Program-made: the position numbers and the translations under genes
Source of the DNA: Fluviicola sp.
GTDB taxonomy: Bacteria; Bacteroidota; Bacteroidia; Flavobacteriales_D; Crocinitomicaceae
Reading direction: 5' to 3'
DNA: 64,000 bases
Assembly: GCA_017983675.1 (NCBI GenBank)
Contig: JAGOAZ010000002.1
Location: forward strand, 62,001 to 126,000
Notes under the pieces: model-generated
Told to the model about the DNA's origin: nothing
What the model saw: the letters and a program-made list of their open reading frames with translations, nothing else
Database searches by the model: none
In this document: piece by piece, positions 55,440 to 63,946 of the stretch
Layout: each line of letters begins with the position of its first letter
How positions within the stretch are numbered: the first letter of the stretch is position 1

Positions 55440-55572
55440 TACCTTTGTTTACAAGAAATGAGCATTGCTTACCACATAAAAAGCTCATTTCTAAGTAGTT
55501 ATACTTACAGAAAGATCCCTCGAACAAACACCGTGGATATAAAAAAAAGTCTCAAGATCTTGAGACTTTTTT
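55440..55572 (+). ncRNA. Candidate small RNA (promoter box, hairpin, terminator)
   Basis: The 305-base gap 55284-55588 has no ORF I can support. Within it, on the plus strand, TACCTTTG (55440-55447, exact -7 box) is followed by a hairpin AGAAATGAGC (55454-55463) / GCTCATTTCT (55483-55492) and 50 bases later by a strong terminator (55543-55572). A transcript of about 120 bases would start near 55453. There is no clear -33 TTG and no known RNA family is recognised. Confidence 0.3.
55543..55572. terminator. 30-bp perfect palindrome terminator
   Basis: AAAAAAGTCTCAAGA and its exact complement TCTTGAGACTTTTTT meet with no spacer. It ends the minus-strand AsmA gene and would also end a plus-strand small RNA. 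Confidence 0.9.
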
Positions 55573-55588
55573 CGTTTAAATCGAATTG

Positions 55589-58489
55589 TTATTGAATAGC
55601 ATTTGCTTTTTCACGTGCTTTCGTCATGATGGCATCTGCTTTTTCGTTTGCTTCATCACTCACTTTTTGCGCTTTATTATCGGCAGTTTTCTTGATTTGT
55701 TTACATGAAATTTCAGCTGCTTTTTTCTTAATAGGATTTGAACCAGCCTCGTTCATCAAGTTTGCACATTGATTTTCAGCTTCTTTCCGAATTGCATCTC
55801 CTGCTTTTTGACCTTCTAATTTAACGCGGTCAGCTTGTTTTTGCGCATCGTCCAAGATTGCTTGTTTTTTGGCATTCAAGTCTTCTTTCACTTCTTTTAT
55901 TTTGTTGTCAATAACGGCTCTAACAGTGTCTTTGACTTTTTCTTTCACACTATTCACAATGTTTTCTTTCAGATTTCCAGTTGCTTTTAATAACGCTTCT
56001 TTGAAATTGGTTTTAATAACAGGTTTTGTAAATGTTCCCCCAACTAATGTTGTCACTTTTATGAATGCTGGAAAAGATGCCACATTTAATTTTGGAATGA
56101 CACCATTGATTTTTGAAAGTCCTTGTTCCGCTGCTTTGATTAATTCCGCCGGAATTTTCTCCTTAGGAACATTCATGTTTAACACATAATCAATGGATTG
56201 ATCAATAGAAGAAGTGCCCGATATTTCTGTTTCGACGCCTTCCATTTTTACGGTAAATGGTTTTAACTTAATTTTTCCATTTGCCATAGAGAAATAAGCT
56301 TTCACATCTTTAATCGTTTGATTTGAGAGTTTGTTCATGTTGAGTGATTCGCCAATTTTTTTCATTGGTTCAAAACCTGAAAGTGTGATCATATTCGTGA
56401 ATAAATCACCACTACCTGTCAAAGAAGTATAAACTGGTTCCAATGCTTTCGTTAAATCACTTTTCAACGTCAATTTCGACGAGATTTTTCCTTGAGCATA
56501 TTGTGCAATTGGCGCTAATTTCTTGATAGTTAAAAAGTTCTTTGCTAATTGTTGAATGTCGATATTTCCGAGGTTGTATCCAAAATCGATAGCAGGTTTA
56601 TTGTGGTCTTTGGAATTATAACTTCCTGTTAAACCTACAGTGCCACCAAGTGCATTCATGGTTAAGTTGTTCAAAGCAGCTACTTCTTCTTTTAAACCAA
56701 TATTTCCTTTGATATTTGTGACATCAATTCCATTGTAATGCACTTTTTTCAAGTTTGAATTCAATGCAAAATCAACGTTTTCTGGAATTAATATTGGTTC
56801 AGTATCTGCAGCAACTGGTGCTGGTTCTGAACTAGCCGTTTCGGTTGTAGCAGCAGGTGTTGACGCTGTTGTGGTAACGCCCATTAATTGATCGATGTCT
56901 AAGTAGTTACTGTTAAAATCAAATTGACCTTTCAATAATTCATTTCGGAAGAAGTAGCCTAAATAATTATCGATTGTTCCGTTCAACGAGAAATCTGATT
57001 TCCCCATTTTAGCATCCATTTTCTCCAATGATAGATTTTTTGGACTGAAACGCAAGGTCATTTTTTCAATTGCTACTTGTTCGTTTAAATCGGCTGATTT
57101 GTAATTCATGCCAAATAATTCGACAATCCCTTTTGCTTGAAACGCTTCGTAATTTTCTTTTTCGATGGCGCTCATGCGACCGTTCAGCACAACATCAGCA
57201 TTTAGTTTTCCTTGGTACGATTCACCCGTTGCAAGTGGCATCACTTTACCAATGCTCGCTAAATTCACTTTCGCTTTTACTTTTGAGTCAATGAGTGGAT
57301 CTGTCATAGGATTCCTCATTTTCAAGTTGGCATCAATAACGTTACCGACAAAATCTGCATGGAATTTATTGACATCCAACGTCATTTTATCCAAATCACT
57401 TCCCCCTGCAAATGCAGAACCAGCATCGACAACAATATTATTGATGGAACTTGGAACACCTGCATATTTAATTTGTGCATTTTTTACTTGTAAACCAACA
57501 TCCCAACCTGGCAAGTTTTTGTCGTCCATTTTTCCTTTTACCACAGCTTTCATTTGGACATTTCCTTTTGCTATCATGCTTTCGTAACCGCTTTGATAGA
57601 AAGATGGAACTAAGGATAATAAATCTTTGAACGCAATGTTATTGGTGTTCATTTTCAAGTCCATTTCATCATGCTTTGCAAACATTTCATACGAACCAGC
57701 TAAGGATGTTTTGAAGTTGTTTAACTCAAATTCGTTTTCACGAAAAGTGAATTTGGATGATGTTTCACTGAACTCCATCAATAAATTTGCAATGGCTTTT
57801 GTTTTTACATGTGATAAATACGTCAGTCCATCCATTTTATAGGTGAGTGAATCGATGGTTGTTTCAGTATTAAAATCGATTACATCAGCTGTTAGATCAC
57901 CCGACCCAGTATGATTTAGATGAACAATATCAGCAAACAAATCGCTTGCTTGATCGTCATATCGGATTGCTACATTTGTTAGCGAGTATTCGTTCAACGA
58001 CAATTTAAATGAACTAGGCTCTTCTTGTTTGTCTTTCGGTAGTTCTTCGGTTGGGATAACGATGTCGTAGTTGGCCATTCCTTTTGGGTCAACGCGCACA
58101 TCAAATCGTGCATCTGACAAATGAATTTCATCTATTTCAATTTGATCACCACTTACAATGTCCCAAAAACCTACATGAGCAGAAAACGATTTAATTGCAG
58201 CTAATTCAACACCTTTAAACGCTGTTCGTCCGACAACTTTAACATCAGACAACTCAATTGTAATAGCAGGAAAGGTGGAAATAAACGTTAAGTCAATATC
58301 TTGAATACTTACATCTGCTTTGAGGGATTTATTGACTTCTTTTAACACCAATTGTTTAATGTCATCTTTGAAAATAATCGGTATACAGATCATTAAAACA
58401 ATCAATAACAGGAAGGTGATTCCCGACCATTTAAGTGTTTTTTTTAAAAGACTTTTTTTGGGTTGCGTAGTTTTTGCGTTTTCAGACAT
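55589..58489 (-). CDS. AsmA-family protein with charged helical tail
   Basis: The 966-residue protein has one N-terminal membrane helix (ITFLLLIVLMICIPIIF, about residues 23-40) and then a long periplasmic AsmA/TamB-like beta region (DVSIQDIDLTFISTFPAI is the usual start). The family forms hydrophobic-grooved bridges that carry phospholipid or limit outer-membrane protein assembly. There is an Ala/Thr/Pro spacer at about residue 540. The last ~130 residues are an unbroken Lys/Glu/Ala/Asp-rich helix pattern unlike the rest. The start is the ATG (MSENAKTTQ); an upstream TTG is not used. Confidence 0.88.
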   Translation of the reverse strand: MSENAKTTQPKKSLLKKTLKWSGITFLLLIVLMICIPIIFKDDIKQLVLKEVNKSLKADVSIQDIDLTFISTFPAITIELSDVKVVGRTAFKGVELAAIKSFSAHVGFWDIVSGDQIEIDEIHLSDARFDVRVDPKGMANYDIVIPTEELPKDKQEEPSSFKLSLNEYSLTNVAIRYDDQASDLFADIVHLNHTGSGDLTADVIDFNTETTIDSLTYKMDGLTYLSHVKTKAIANLLMEFSETSSKFTFRENEFELNNFKTSLAGSYEMFAKHDEMDLKMNTNNIAFKDLLSLVPSFYQSGYESMIAKGNVQMKAVVKGKMDDKNLPGWDVGLQVKNAQIKYAGVPSSINNIVVDAGSAFAGGSDLDKMTLDVNKFHADFVGNVIDANLKMRNPMTDPLIDSKVKAKVNLASIGKVMPLATGESYQGKLNADVVLNGRMSAIEKENYEAFQAKGIVELFGMNYKSADLNEQVAIEKMTLRFSPKNLSLEKMDAKMGKSDFSLNGTIDNYLGYFFRNELLKGQFDFNSNYLDIDQLMGVTTTASTPAATTETASSEPAPVAADTEPILIPENVDFALNSNLKKVHYNGIDVTNIKGNIGLKEEVAALNNLTMNALGGTVGLTGSYNSKDHNKPAIDFGYNLGNIDIQQLAKNFLTIKKLAPIAQYAQGKISSKLTLKSDLTKALEPVYTSLTGSGDLFTNMITLSGFEPMKKIGESLNMNKLSNQTIKDVKAYFSMANGKIKLKPFTVKMEGVETEISGTSSIDQSIDYVLNMNVPKEKIPAELIKAAEQGLSKINGVIPKLNVASFPAFIKVTTLVGGTFTKPVIKTNFKEALLKATGNLKENIVNSVKEKVKDTVRAVIDNKIKEVKEDLNAKKQAILDDAQKQADRVKLEGQKAGDAIRKEAENQCANLMNEAGSNPIKKKAAEISCKQIKKTADNKAQKVSDEANEKADAIMTKAREKANAIQ

Positions 58490-58554
58490 AATGAGTTGCA
58501 ATAATTAAATTGAAATACGAAAATAAGTGTTTTTCTAAAATAGTGCTGTTAAAA

Positions 58555-58584
58555 TTTGTTGCTTTTATTCCTTTTGTATCTTTG
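58555..58584 (+). promoter_or_regulatory. Promoter of the outer-membrane barrel gene
   Basis: TTTG (58555-58558), 18 bases, TATCTTTG (58577-58584): both elements match and the spacing is good. It ends 15 bases before the ATG at 58600 and lies inside the longer frame opened by a TTG at 58510, which is therefore rejected. Confidence 0.65.
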
Positions 58585-58599
58585 AGTAAAAATAAACAC

Positions 58600-59343
58600 A
58601 TGAGATTTCTTTTATCGTTCGTATTCTTTTTCGTTGGTTTTACCGTTTTTAGTCAAATAGAATCAGGTAAAATTGGTAATCAAACAGTCAAGAAAACACG
58701 CCAAAAAAACTCATTTTCTCCTTCCACTAGTATGTTGTATTTGGGGACGGGATTAAATTATTCAACGCGCGTACTACTTGAAAATAAAGCGCCATTTGGA
58801 AAGCCTATCGGTGCGCGAGAAAATGAAGAAGGATTGCAGGTTTGGACCTTTCAAATGGGTTACAAAGAACAACTTGCGCAACATTTTTTGTTAGATGTCG
58901 GATTACACCTAGATAAGTTTGGCGAAACGTATTCGTACCAATCTCCAATAAGCGATTCAGCTTTTTCCTACACCAATAAATATTCGTTCATAGGAATTCC
59001 AATTCAACTGCAAGTAACTTTTGGAAAACGCTTTGTATATTTCATCAGTGGAGGAATACAGCCCATGTTGGCAACAAGGTATGCTGTCAACCAAAAAAAT
59101 ACTGATGCGGATAAAAATGTCACAACTGCTAACTTTTCTTCTTTAGCTGCACTGAGTGGATTTACTTGTAATCTCTTGCTTTCTACTGGTGTTCAATTTC
59201 GATTCAACCAACAAGTTGGCATTTATTTTCAACCAACTTATTCGCATGGTTTCATCAATACCTACGAAAGTCAAGCAGCATACAAACACTATACAAGAGG
59301 ATTCAATTTCAAAGCAGGGCTTGTTTTTTATCTAGTAGATTAA
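58600..59343 (+). CDS. Outer-membrane beta-barrel protein
   Basis: The 247 residues have a signal peptide (RFLLSFVFFFVGFTVFSQ), a short polar linker, then alternating strands with aromatic girdles (FLLDVGLHLDKFG, FIGIPIQLQVTFG, IYFQPTYSHGF) and an aromatic C-terminal strand (FKAGLVFYLVD). This fits small 8-10-strand barrels of the OMP_b-brl family. The ligand is unknown. The stop overlaps the end of the convergent DUF4956 gene by 4 bases. Confidence 0.8.
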   Translation: MRFLLSFVFFFVGFTVFSQIESGKIGNQTVKKTRQKNSFSPSTSMLYLGTGLNYSTRVLLENKAPFGKPIGARENEEGLQVWTFQMGYKEQLAQHFLLDVGLHLDKFGETYSYQSPISDSAFSYTNKYSFIGIPIQLQVTFGKRFVYFISGGIQPMLATRYAVNQKNTDADKNVTTANFSSLAALSGFTCNLLLSTGVQFRFNQQVGIYFQPTYSHGFINTYESQAAYKHYTRGFNFKAGLVFYLVD

Positions 59344-60026
59344 TCTCCACTTGTATCAGAATTTTCAACAGAGCTTCCAAAACTCTGAATATCACCATCA
59401 TAGAAAATTCGTAATTGTGCTGTATCTCTTAAAAAGTCGATTTTACCAACTTCAATTCGGTTGATTTTTAATCCTGTACGCTCTTCCACATCTGCTAACA
59501 TTTCGCTGTACAGTTCCGGTTTAATCAAATCGATGCGTTCGTATTGAATGATTTTGCGGGTTTCATGTTTGAGTAACCACATGTTTTCAAGTCCGAATGT
59601 AATGGCTAATAAAACACCATTAATTAATCCCATTTCTGCGAGAGATATTTTGTTAGAAGCAAGTGCATTGACTACAGAAATACCAATTACAAGGAATAAA
59701 TACGTCATTTCTTTGATTTCGATTCCTTCCGTTCGGTAACGAAGAATACTAAAGATGGCAAACAATCCCAATCCCATTCCGGTGTCGATATCCAATTTTT
59801 TTAGTCCAAAACACAAGAAGAACGTGATCATTCCTATCAAATAGTACGTGAACAAGTAATCTTTTCTGCGTGATTTAGGATAATACATGAAGCGTATTAA
59901 CAAGGTAAGTACAACGATGTTTACACACATTCGAAAAACCAATGCATAAAAATCATCGTTGAAATAACTGATCCCAAATAATTCTAAATCGGGTTGTGCT
60001 TTTAATGGTAAACTAAATAAATTCAT
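59340..60026 (-). CDS. DUF4956 membrane protein
   Basis: The 228-residue protein has an N-terminal membrane part of about four or five helices and a ~75-residue soluble C-terminal domain. The segment GLFAIFSILRYRTEGIEIKE is the family hallmark. DUF4956 genes very often adjoin VTC polyphosphate polymerase genes, as here; the start overlaps that stop by 4 bases. I infer that it is the membrane partner of the polymerase, perhaps the polyphosphate channel; this is not established by the sequence. Confidence 0.85.
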   Translation of the reverse strand: MNLFSLPLKAQPDLELFGISYFNDDFYALVFRMCVNIVVLTLLIRFMYYPKSRRKDYLFTYYLIGMITFFLCFGLKKLDIDTGMGLGLFAIFSILRYRTEGIEIKEMTYLFLVIGISVVNALASNKISLAEMGLINGVLLAITFGLENMWLLKHETRKIIQYERIDLIKPELYSEMLADVEERTGLKINRIEVGKIDFLRDTAQLRIFYDGDIQSFGSSVENSDTSGD

Positions 60027-60790
60027 CGGTTGTTTATTTTTTTAATAAAAATTCGTTTGGATTTGAAGCGGTTTGATTTGAGCTCAAATTGGGTGTAAAT
60101 ATCCATCATTCCAAAGCAAAATTTAGAAATTCGGAAAGGTCGTATCAATCTGTTTTTCATTAACTGATAAAAGGGAGAAGTACGATCTAATTTGGGTTGC
60201 TTTAATTCAGCAATGATAATTTCATTCAATGTTTGATTTGAATTTGTTGGGTCATCAAGTGAACCATTTGTTACATCAAAATCAATCGTTAAGCGTTCTT
60301 CACTCGTTTTGTTTACCAAGGTAATACGGCGATAACTATTGATCATTACCGGTTTTAATTTCATTTTACCACCCAATCTTTTTTCAAGAAACTCCATTTC
60401 ATGGGCATCGAATTCATTTTTAAAACCGTTTGTCGTAATGCGTTTTTTATCTGTTCTGCCTTTCATTTTTTCTTTTACCTCGAGAAAAGATGCATTACTA
60501 TCAATGTAGGTGCGTATTCTTACCTTGAACCGTTTTGGAATACTACGGTGGTGGTCATTGAAAAACTGAAAGCGCTCATTATCAAAATATTGACTGGAAT
60601 AATCAAAAATATATTTTCCATCAATCGTCAATACATCATAATAAGGAGCGATTAAATCAAGTATTTCGGGGAGTTCATTGCGGTGAAATGCAAATTTCTC
60701 ATCCGTTCGATTCATCAAAGGTGCGCGCGCAAGTTCTTCCAAGGAAATCCCATGGAATTTTTTCAACTTCGCTATTAACACCTCCTTCAT
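60023..60790 (-). CDS. VTC-domain polyphosphate polymerase
   Basis: The VTC tunnel domain makes polyphosphate from ATP in yeast. The 255 residues keep the basic tunnel residues: LMNRTDEKFAFH, FKVRIRTY, SFLEVKEK, SYRRITLV, ERLTIDFDV, IIAELKQPK and ISKFCFG (Glu and Lys of the metal/product end). There is no SPX domain, so inositol-phosphate control is absent. A longer frame begins at 60892, but an exact -7 box lies at 60799-60806 and the extra 34 residues do not look like the family, so I choose the ATG at 60790. Confidence 0.88.
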   Translation of the reverse strand: MKEVLIAKLKKFHGISLEELARAPLMNRTDEKFAFHRNELPEILDLIAPYYDVLTIDGKYIFDYSSQYFDNERFQFFNDHHRSIPKRFKVRIRTYIDSNASFLEVKEKMKGRTDKKRITTNGFKNEFDAHEMEFLEKRLGGKMKLKPVMINSYRRITLVNKTSEERLTIDFDVTNGSLDDPTNSNQTLNEIIIAELKQPKLDRTSPFYQLMKNRLIRPFRISKFCFGMMDIYTQFELKSNRFKSKRIFIKKINNR

Positions 60791-60798
60791 GATTTGTT

Positions 60799-60806
60799 CA
60801 AATATA
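60799..60806 (-). promoter_or_regulatory. -7 box of the VTC/DUF4956 operon
   Basis: On the minus strand TATATTTG is exact and ends 8 bases before the ATG; a TTG lies 22 bases upstream. It lies inside the longer frame and so decides the start. Confidence 0.5.
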
Positions 60807-60904
60807 CTTAATCTTCTATAATCGATTACAACTCGGATGTTTATTTTTTCAAATGGTTTAATGAAATTAATTTTAGAAACAGTCACTTTCATTGTGCCTT
60901 TTCT

Positions 60905-60912
60905 TAATTTTG
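60905..60912 (+). promoter_or_regulatory. -7 box of purT, abutting the start codon
   Basis: TAATTTTG, CAGT, ATG: an exact match ending 4 bases before the start at 60917, predicting a leaderless mRNA. Confidence 0.5.
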
Positions 60913-60916
60913 CAGT

Positions 60917-62083
60917 ATGCAGAAAAAAATTGTACTCTTAGGTTCCGGTGAATTAGGAAAAGAAGTTGTTATCGCATTACAACGATTAGGTCAAAAGGTT
61001 GTTGCAGTAGATAGCTATGAAAACGCACCAGCAATGCAAGTTGCAGATAGTTATGAAGTTATCAATATGTTGGATGCACAACAATTAGATCATGTCATTG
61101 CGAAACACCAACCAGACATTATTATTCCGGAAATCGAAGCGATAAGAACGGAACAATTTTACCAATACGAAGAAGCGGGTATTCAAGTAGTACCGTCTGC
61201 AAAAGCAGCAAATTATACGATGAACCGCAAAGCAATTCGTGATTTAGCTGCAATTGATTTACAAGTAAAAACTGCAAAATATCAATACGCGACAACATTA
61301 GAATCGTTTCAAGCTGCAATAGCAACAATTGGCATTCCTTGTGTTGTAAAACCCTTGATGTCGAGCTCTGGAAAAGGTCAGTCAGTGGTCAAATCAGCTG
61401 CAGACATTGAAAAAGCATGGACGTATGCGATAGAAGGATCTCGCGGAGATATCAAAGAAGTAATTGTTGAGGAATTTATTTCTTTTGATTATGAGATAAC
61501 TTTGTTAACCGTCACTCAAAAAAACGGACCGACATTGTTTTGTCCACCAATAGGGCACCGTCAAGAAAGAGGCGATTATCAAGAAAGTTGGCAACCAATG
61601 CCAATGAACGAGCAACATTTGCAAGAAGCACAAGAAATGGCTGCACGCGTCACAAAAGCTCTTGGTGGAGCAGGATTGTGGGGCGTTGAATTTTTCATTA
61701 CAAAAGAGGGTGCTTATTTTTCTGAACTTTCTCCTCGACCGCACGATACAGGAATGGTAACCTTGGCGGGTACTCAGAATTATTCCGAATTTGAATTGCA
61801 TGTGCGAGCTGTTTTAGGATTACCAATACCAGCAATTCATTTATTGAAAAATGGAGCAAGTGCGGTTATTCTGGCAACTGAAAATTCAGATTTTGCACCA
61901 AATTTTGTTGGAGTAGGAGACGTTTTAGTGAACGAAGGATTTGATATTCGTTTATTTGGAAAACCAACTACACGTCCTTACAGAAGAATGGGTGTGGTTT
62001 TGAACAGCGGAGACAGCTCTGTTGAATTATTGACAAAACAAGCGAAAGAAGCCGCTTCGACAATTAGTCTTGAGTACAAATAA
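60917..62083 (+). CDS. purT: Formate-dependent GAR transformylase
   Basis: PurT uses formate and ATP to formylate glycinamide ribonucleotide, the folate-independent alternative to PurN in purine synthesis. The 388-residue ATP-grasp enzyme has [18 protein letters not shown] at its N-terminus, [16 protein letters not shown] (glycine-rich ATP loop), [20 protein letters not shown] (metal-binding Glu) and PHDTGMVTL. Its end overlaps the flavoprotein start by 14 bases. Confidence 0.96.
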   Translation: MQKKIVLLGSGELGKEVVIALQRLGQKVVAVDSYENAPAMQVADSYEVINMLDAQQLDHVIAKHQPDIIIPEIEAIRTEQFYQYEEAGIQVVPSAKAANYTMNRKAIRDLAAIDLQVKTAKYQYATTLESFQAAIATIGIPCVVKPLMSSSGKGQSVVKSAADIEKAWTYAIEGSRGDIKEVIVEEFISFDYEITLLTVTQKNGPTLFCPPIGHRQERGDYQESWQPMPMNEQHLQEAQEMAARVTKALGGAGLWGVEFFITKEGAYFSELSPRPHDTGMVTLAGTQNYSEFELHVRAVLGLPIPAIHLLKNGASAVILATENSDFAPNFVGVGDVLVNEGFDIRLFGKPTTRPYRRMGVVLNSGDSSVELLTKQAKEAASTISLEYK

Positions 62084-63257
62084 AAAACACGTCATCATCG
62101 TTGGTGGTGGTCCAGCAGGATTAATAGCTGCGGCACAATTGAAAGATAGTGACTGCACTGTCACAATAATTGATCAAAAACCAACGGTTGGTAGAAAGTT
62201 TCTTGTTGCTGGTGAAGGCGGTTTTAATGTAACACATTCGGAGCCAGTTCTTGATTTTATTGAGAAATACGATAATGACTGGATAAAAAAATGTGTCCGT
62301 ACATATCCAAGTAAACAATTTCGTAAATATTTAAAACAAATAGGTATTCCAACCATTGTTGGTAGTTCTGGCAAAGTGTTTCCGGAAGAAATAATAAAAC
62401 CTGCGCAAGTTTTGTCGGCGATAAAAACAGACATTGCGCAACACGTTTCCTATGAATTAGGCGCAACGGTGGTTGATTTTGATGCGGCAACCGTAACAAT
62501 CGAAAAGGAAAGTGTTCGTTCTACGTTGCATTTCGATTTTTTGATTTTTGCACTTGGCGGAGCTTCTTGGCAAAAAACAGGATCCGACGGTCTTTGGGTT
62601 TCGCTTTTCGCACAAAAAGAAATAGCTGTCTCCCCCTTTACTGCAAGTAACTCTGGTTTGATCTTGTACGACAATTGGATGTCGGAAGCCAAAGATGGAA
62701 TGTTGTTGAAAAATGTAGTAGTTTCCGTTGGGAAAACAGCTTGTTCAGGCGATGTTTTATTGACAAGTTATGGATTAGAGGGGAAGCCGATTTATGCTGT
62801 GAATAGAGCTTTGAAGTCGCTGGAAAAGCCTGTTATTTCAATCGATTTAAAACCGCAAATGGCAATCGAAAAAATTCAACAAACGCTCAAAAAAGCAAAA
62901 AACCCAACGCAAGGATTAAAAGAATTAAAATTGGGAGAATTAGCATTGATTTGGTTGCGTCAGTTTGTTTCAAAAGAAAACTACAATTCACCAGAACAGT
63001 TAGCAAAGCAAATAAAGGCATTCAAAATAGGAGTTCAATCTTTTCGGCCAATAGACGAGGTGATTTCTTCTGCTGGAGGAGTTGCTATTGCTGAAATTAA
63101 CGAGCATGGTCAATTACACAAGTATCCTTCCGTTTTTTGCTGTGGAGAAATGGTCGATTGGGATGCACCAACCGGAGGTTACCTAATTCAAGGCTGTGTA
63201 AGTTCAGGATATGTTGCTGGTCAAGCTATTCGTTCGTTATTGATCGATGCGGGGTAA
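62070..63257 (+). CDS. HI0933/YhiN-like FAD-dependent oxidoreductase
   Basis: The 395-residue flavoprotein has the FAD loop [18 protein letters not shown] close to the N-terminus and the C-terminal [20 protein letters not shown], which fits the TIGR03862 branch of the HI0933 family. The substrate is unknown. No ATG precedes the FAD loop; the first usable start is TTG at 62070, inside purT, giving MSTNKKHV. The start is thus non-standard and probably coupled to purT translation. Confidence 0.85.
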   Translation: MSTNKKHVIIVGGGPAGLIAAAQLKDSDCTVTIIDQKPTVGRKFLVAGEGGFNVTHSEPVLDFIEKYDNDWIKKCVRTYPSKQFRKYLKQIGIPTIVGSSGKVFPEEIIKPAQVLSAIKTDIAQHVSYELGATVVDFDAATVTIEKESVRSTLHFDFLIFALGGASWQKTGSDGLWVSLFAQKEIAVSPFTASNSGLILYDNWMSEAKDGMLLKNVVVSVGKTACSGDVLLTSYGLEGKPIYAVNRALKSLEKPVISIDLKPQMAIEKIQQTLKKAKNPTQGLKELKLGELALIWLRQFVSKENYNSPEQLAKQIKAFKIGVQSFRPIDEVISSAGGVAIAEINEHGQLHKYPSVFCCGEMVDWDAPTGGYLIQGCVSSGYVAGQAIRSLLIDAG

Positions 63258-63371
63258 ATTAATCATGTATTTTTATTAGAAGTCAACTTTTTTATTTAAG
63301 ATCATTAATCTCTATTATTATTGAAATTTAATCCTTATTCGCGGTTTAACTCTTATTGAGTATAACTACAT

Positions 63372-63731
63372 TTAACTGTTTAAATTGAGAAGTTTTTTTA
63401 GTAGCTGAATTTGATCGTCTTTTGATTGCAGCAGTTTTTCGTAAACCTCCTTGTTTTCTTGATAAAAAGTATCTATTTTTTGTAAGTACCCTGTTGCTTG
63501 TCCGTTATTTGTTTGTAAAAGCTGATATTTGGATTCGATTTCTAATATAATAGAAACATCAACCTTTAATATTTCTGCAATTCTATATAATCTTTCAACA
63601 GTTAATTTTGTATTTCCATTTTCTATCTTTGTGTATGCCACTTGACTTAATTCCATTTGAATAGCCATGTAATCATGCGAGAATCCTTTTTCAGTGCGAA
63701 TACTTTTTATTTTTTCTAAAACTTTTTCCAT
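63372..63731 (-). CDS. XRE-family transcriptional regulator with coiled-coil tail
   Basis: The 119-residue protein has an N-terminal helix-turn-helix of the Cro/C1 type (KGFSHDYMAIQMELSQVAYTKIE split over two helices, then LTVERLYRIAEIL) and a C-terminal coiled coil (about residues 75-117, QLLKKLLNLNS end) likely to dimerise. Two AAATAGTTATTA repeats lie directly upstream and two inverted copies of the core lie further on, so it may regulate itself and the divergent gene. Confidence 0.88.
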   Translation of the reverse strand: MEKVLEKIKSIRTEKGFSHDYMAIQMELSQVAYTKIENGNTKLTVERLYRIAEILKVDVSIILEIESKYQLLQTNNGQATGYLQKIDTFYQENKEVYEKLLQSKDDQIQLLKKLLNLNS

Positions 63732-63734
63732 AAC

Positions 63735-63854
63735 AAATAGTTATTATATTTATTTCTAATGTAATCAATTTGTTTAAATAGTTATTAGATTGATCGAAAA
63801 TTCAAATACATTTGTTATTATAATCCTACTACTACTATTTGAATACTACTATTT
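63735..63854. repeat. Four copies of an AAATAGT core beside the XRE gene
   Basis: AAATAGTTATTA occurs at 63735-63746 and 63776-63787 (exact, 41 bases apart). TACTACTATTT, whose complement is AAATAGTAGTA, occurs at 63830-63840 and 63844-63854. Two copies thus face each way between the XRE gene and the gene at 63947. Confidence 0.6.
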
Positions 63855-63904
63855 TGAGTGCACGCAAAATAAATTTCTCAAAGTTTTATTGTAAGATTCA
63901 TTTT

Positions 63905-63919
63905 GACAGAAAATCTGTC
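63905..63919. promoter_or_regulatory. Short inverted repeat before the last gene
   Basis: GACAGA-AAA-TCTGTC is an exact 6-bp inverted repeat, 28 bases before the ATG at 63947, with TTT/AAA extending it after one mismatch. It is an operator or hairpin candidate. Confidence 0.35.
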
Positions 63920-63946
63920 CAAAATTTAATTTAATAGCTAAAAAAG

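Noticed and set aside
56800-56880. GC-richer repetitive patch in the AsmA gene
   Set aside because: It encodes an in-frame Ala/Thr/Pro spacer; no sign of an inserted element.
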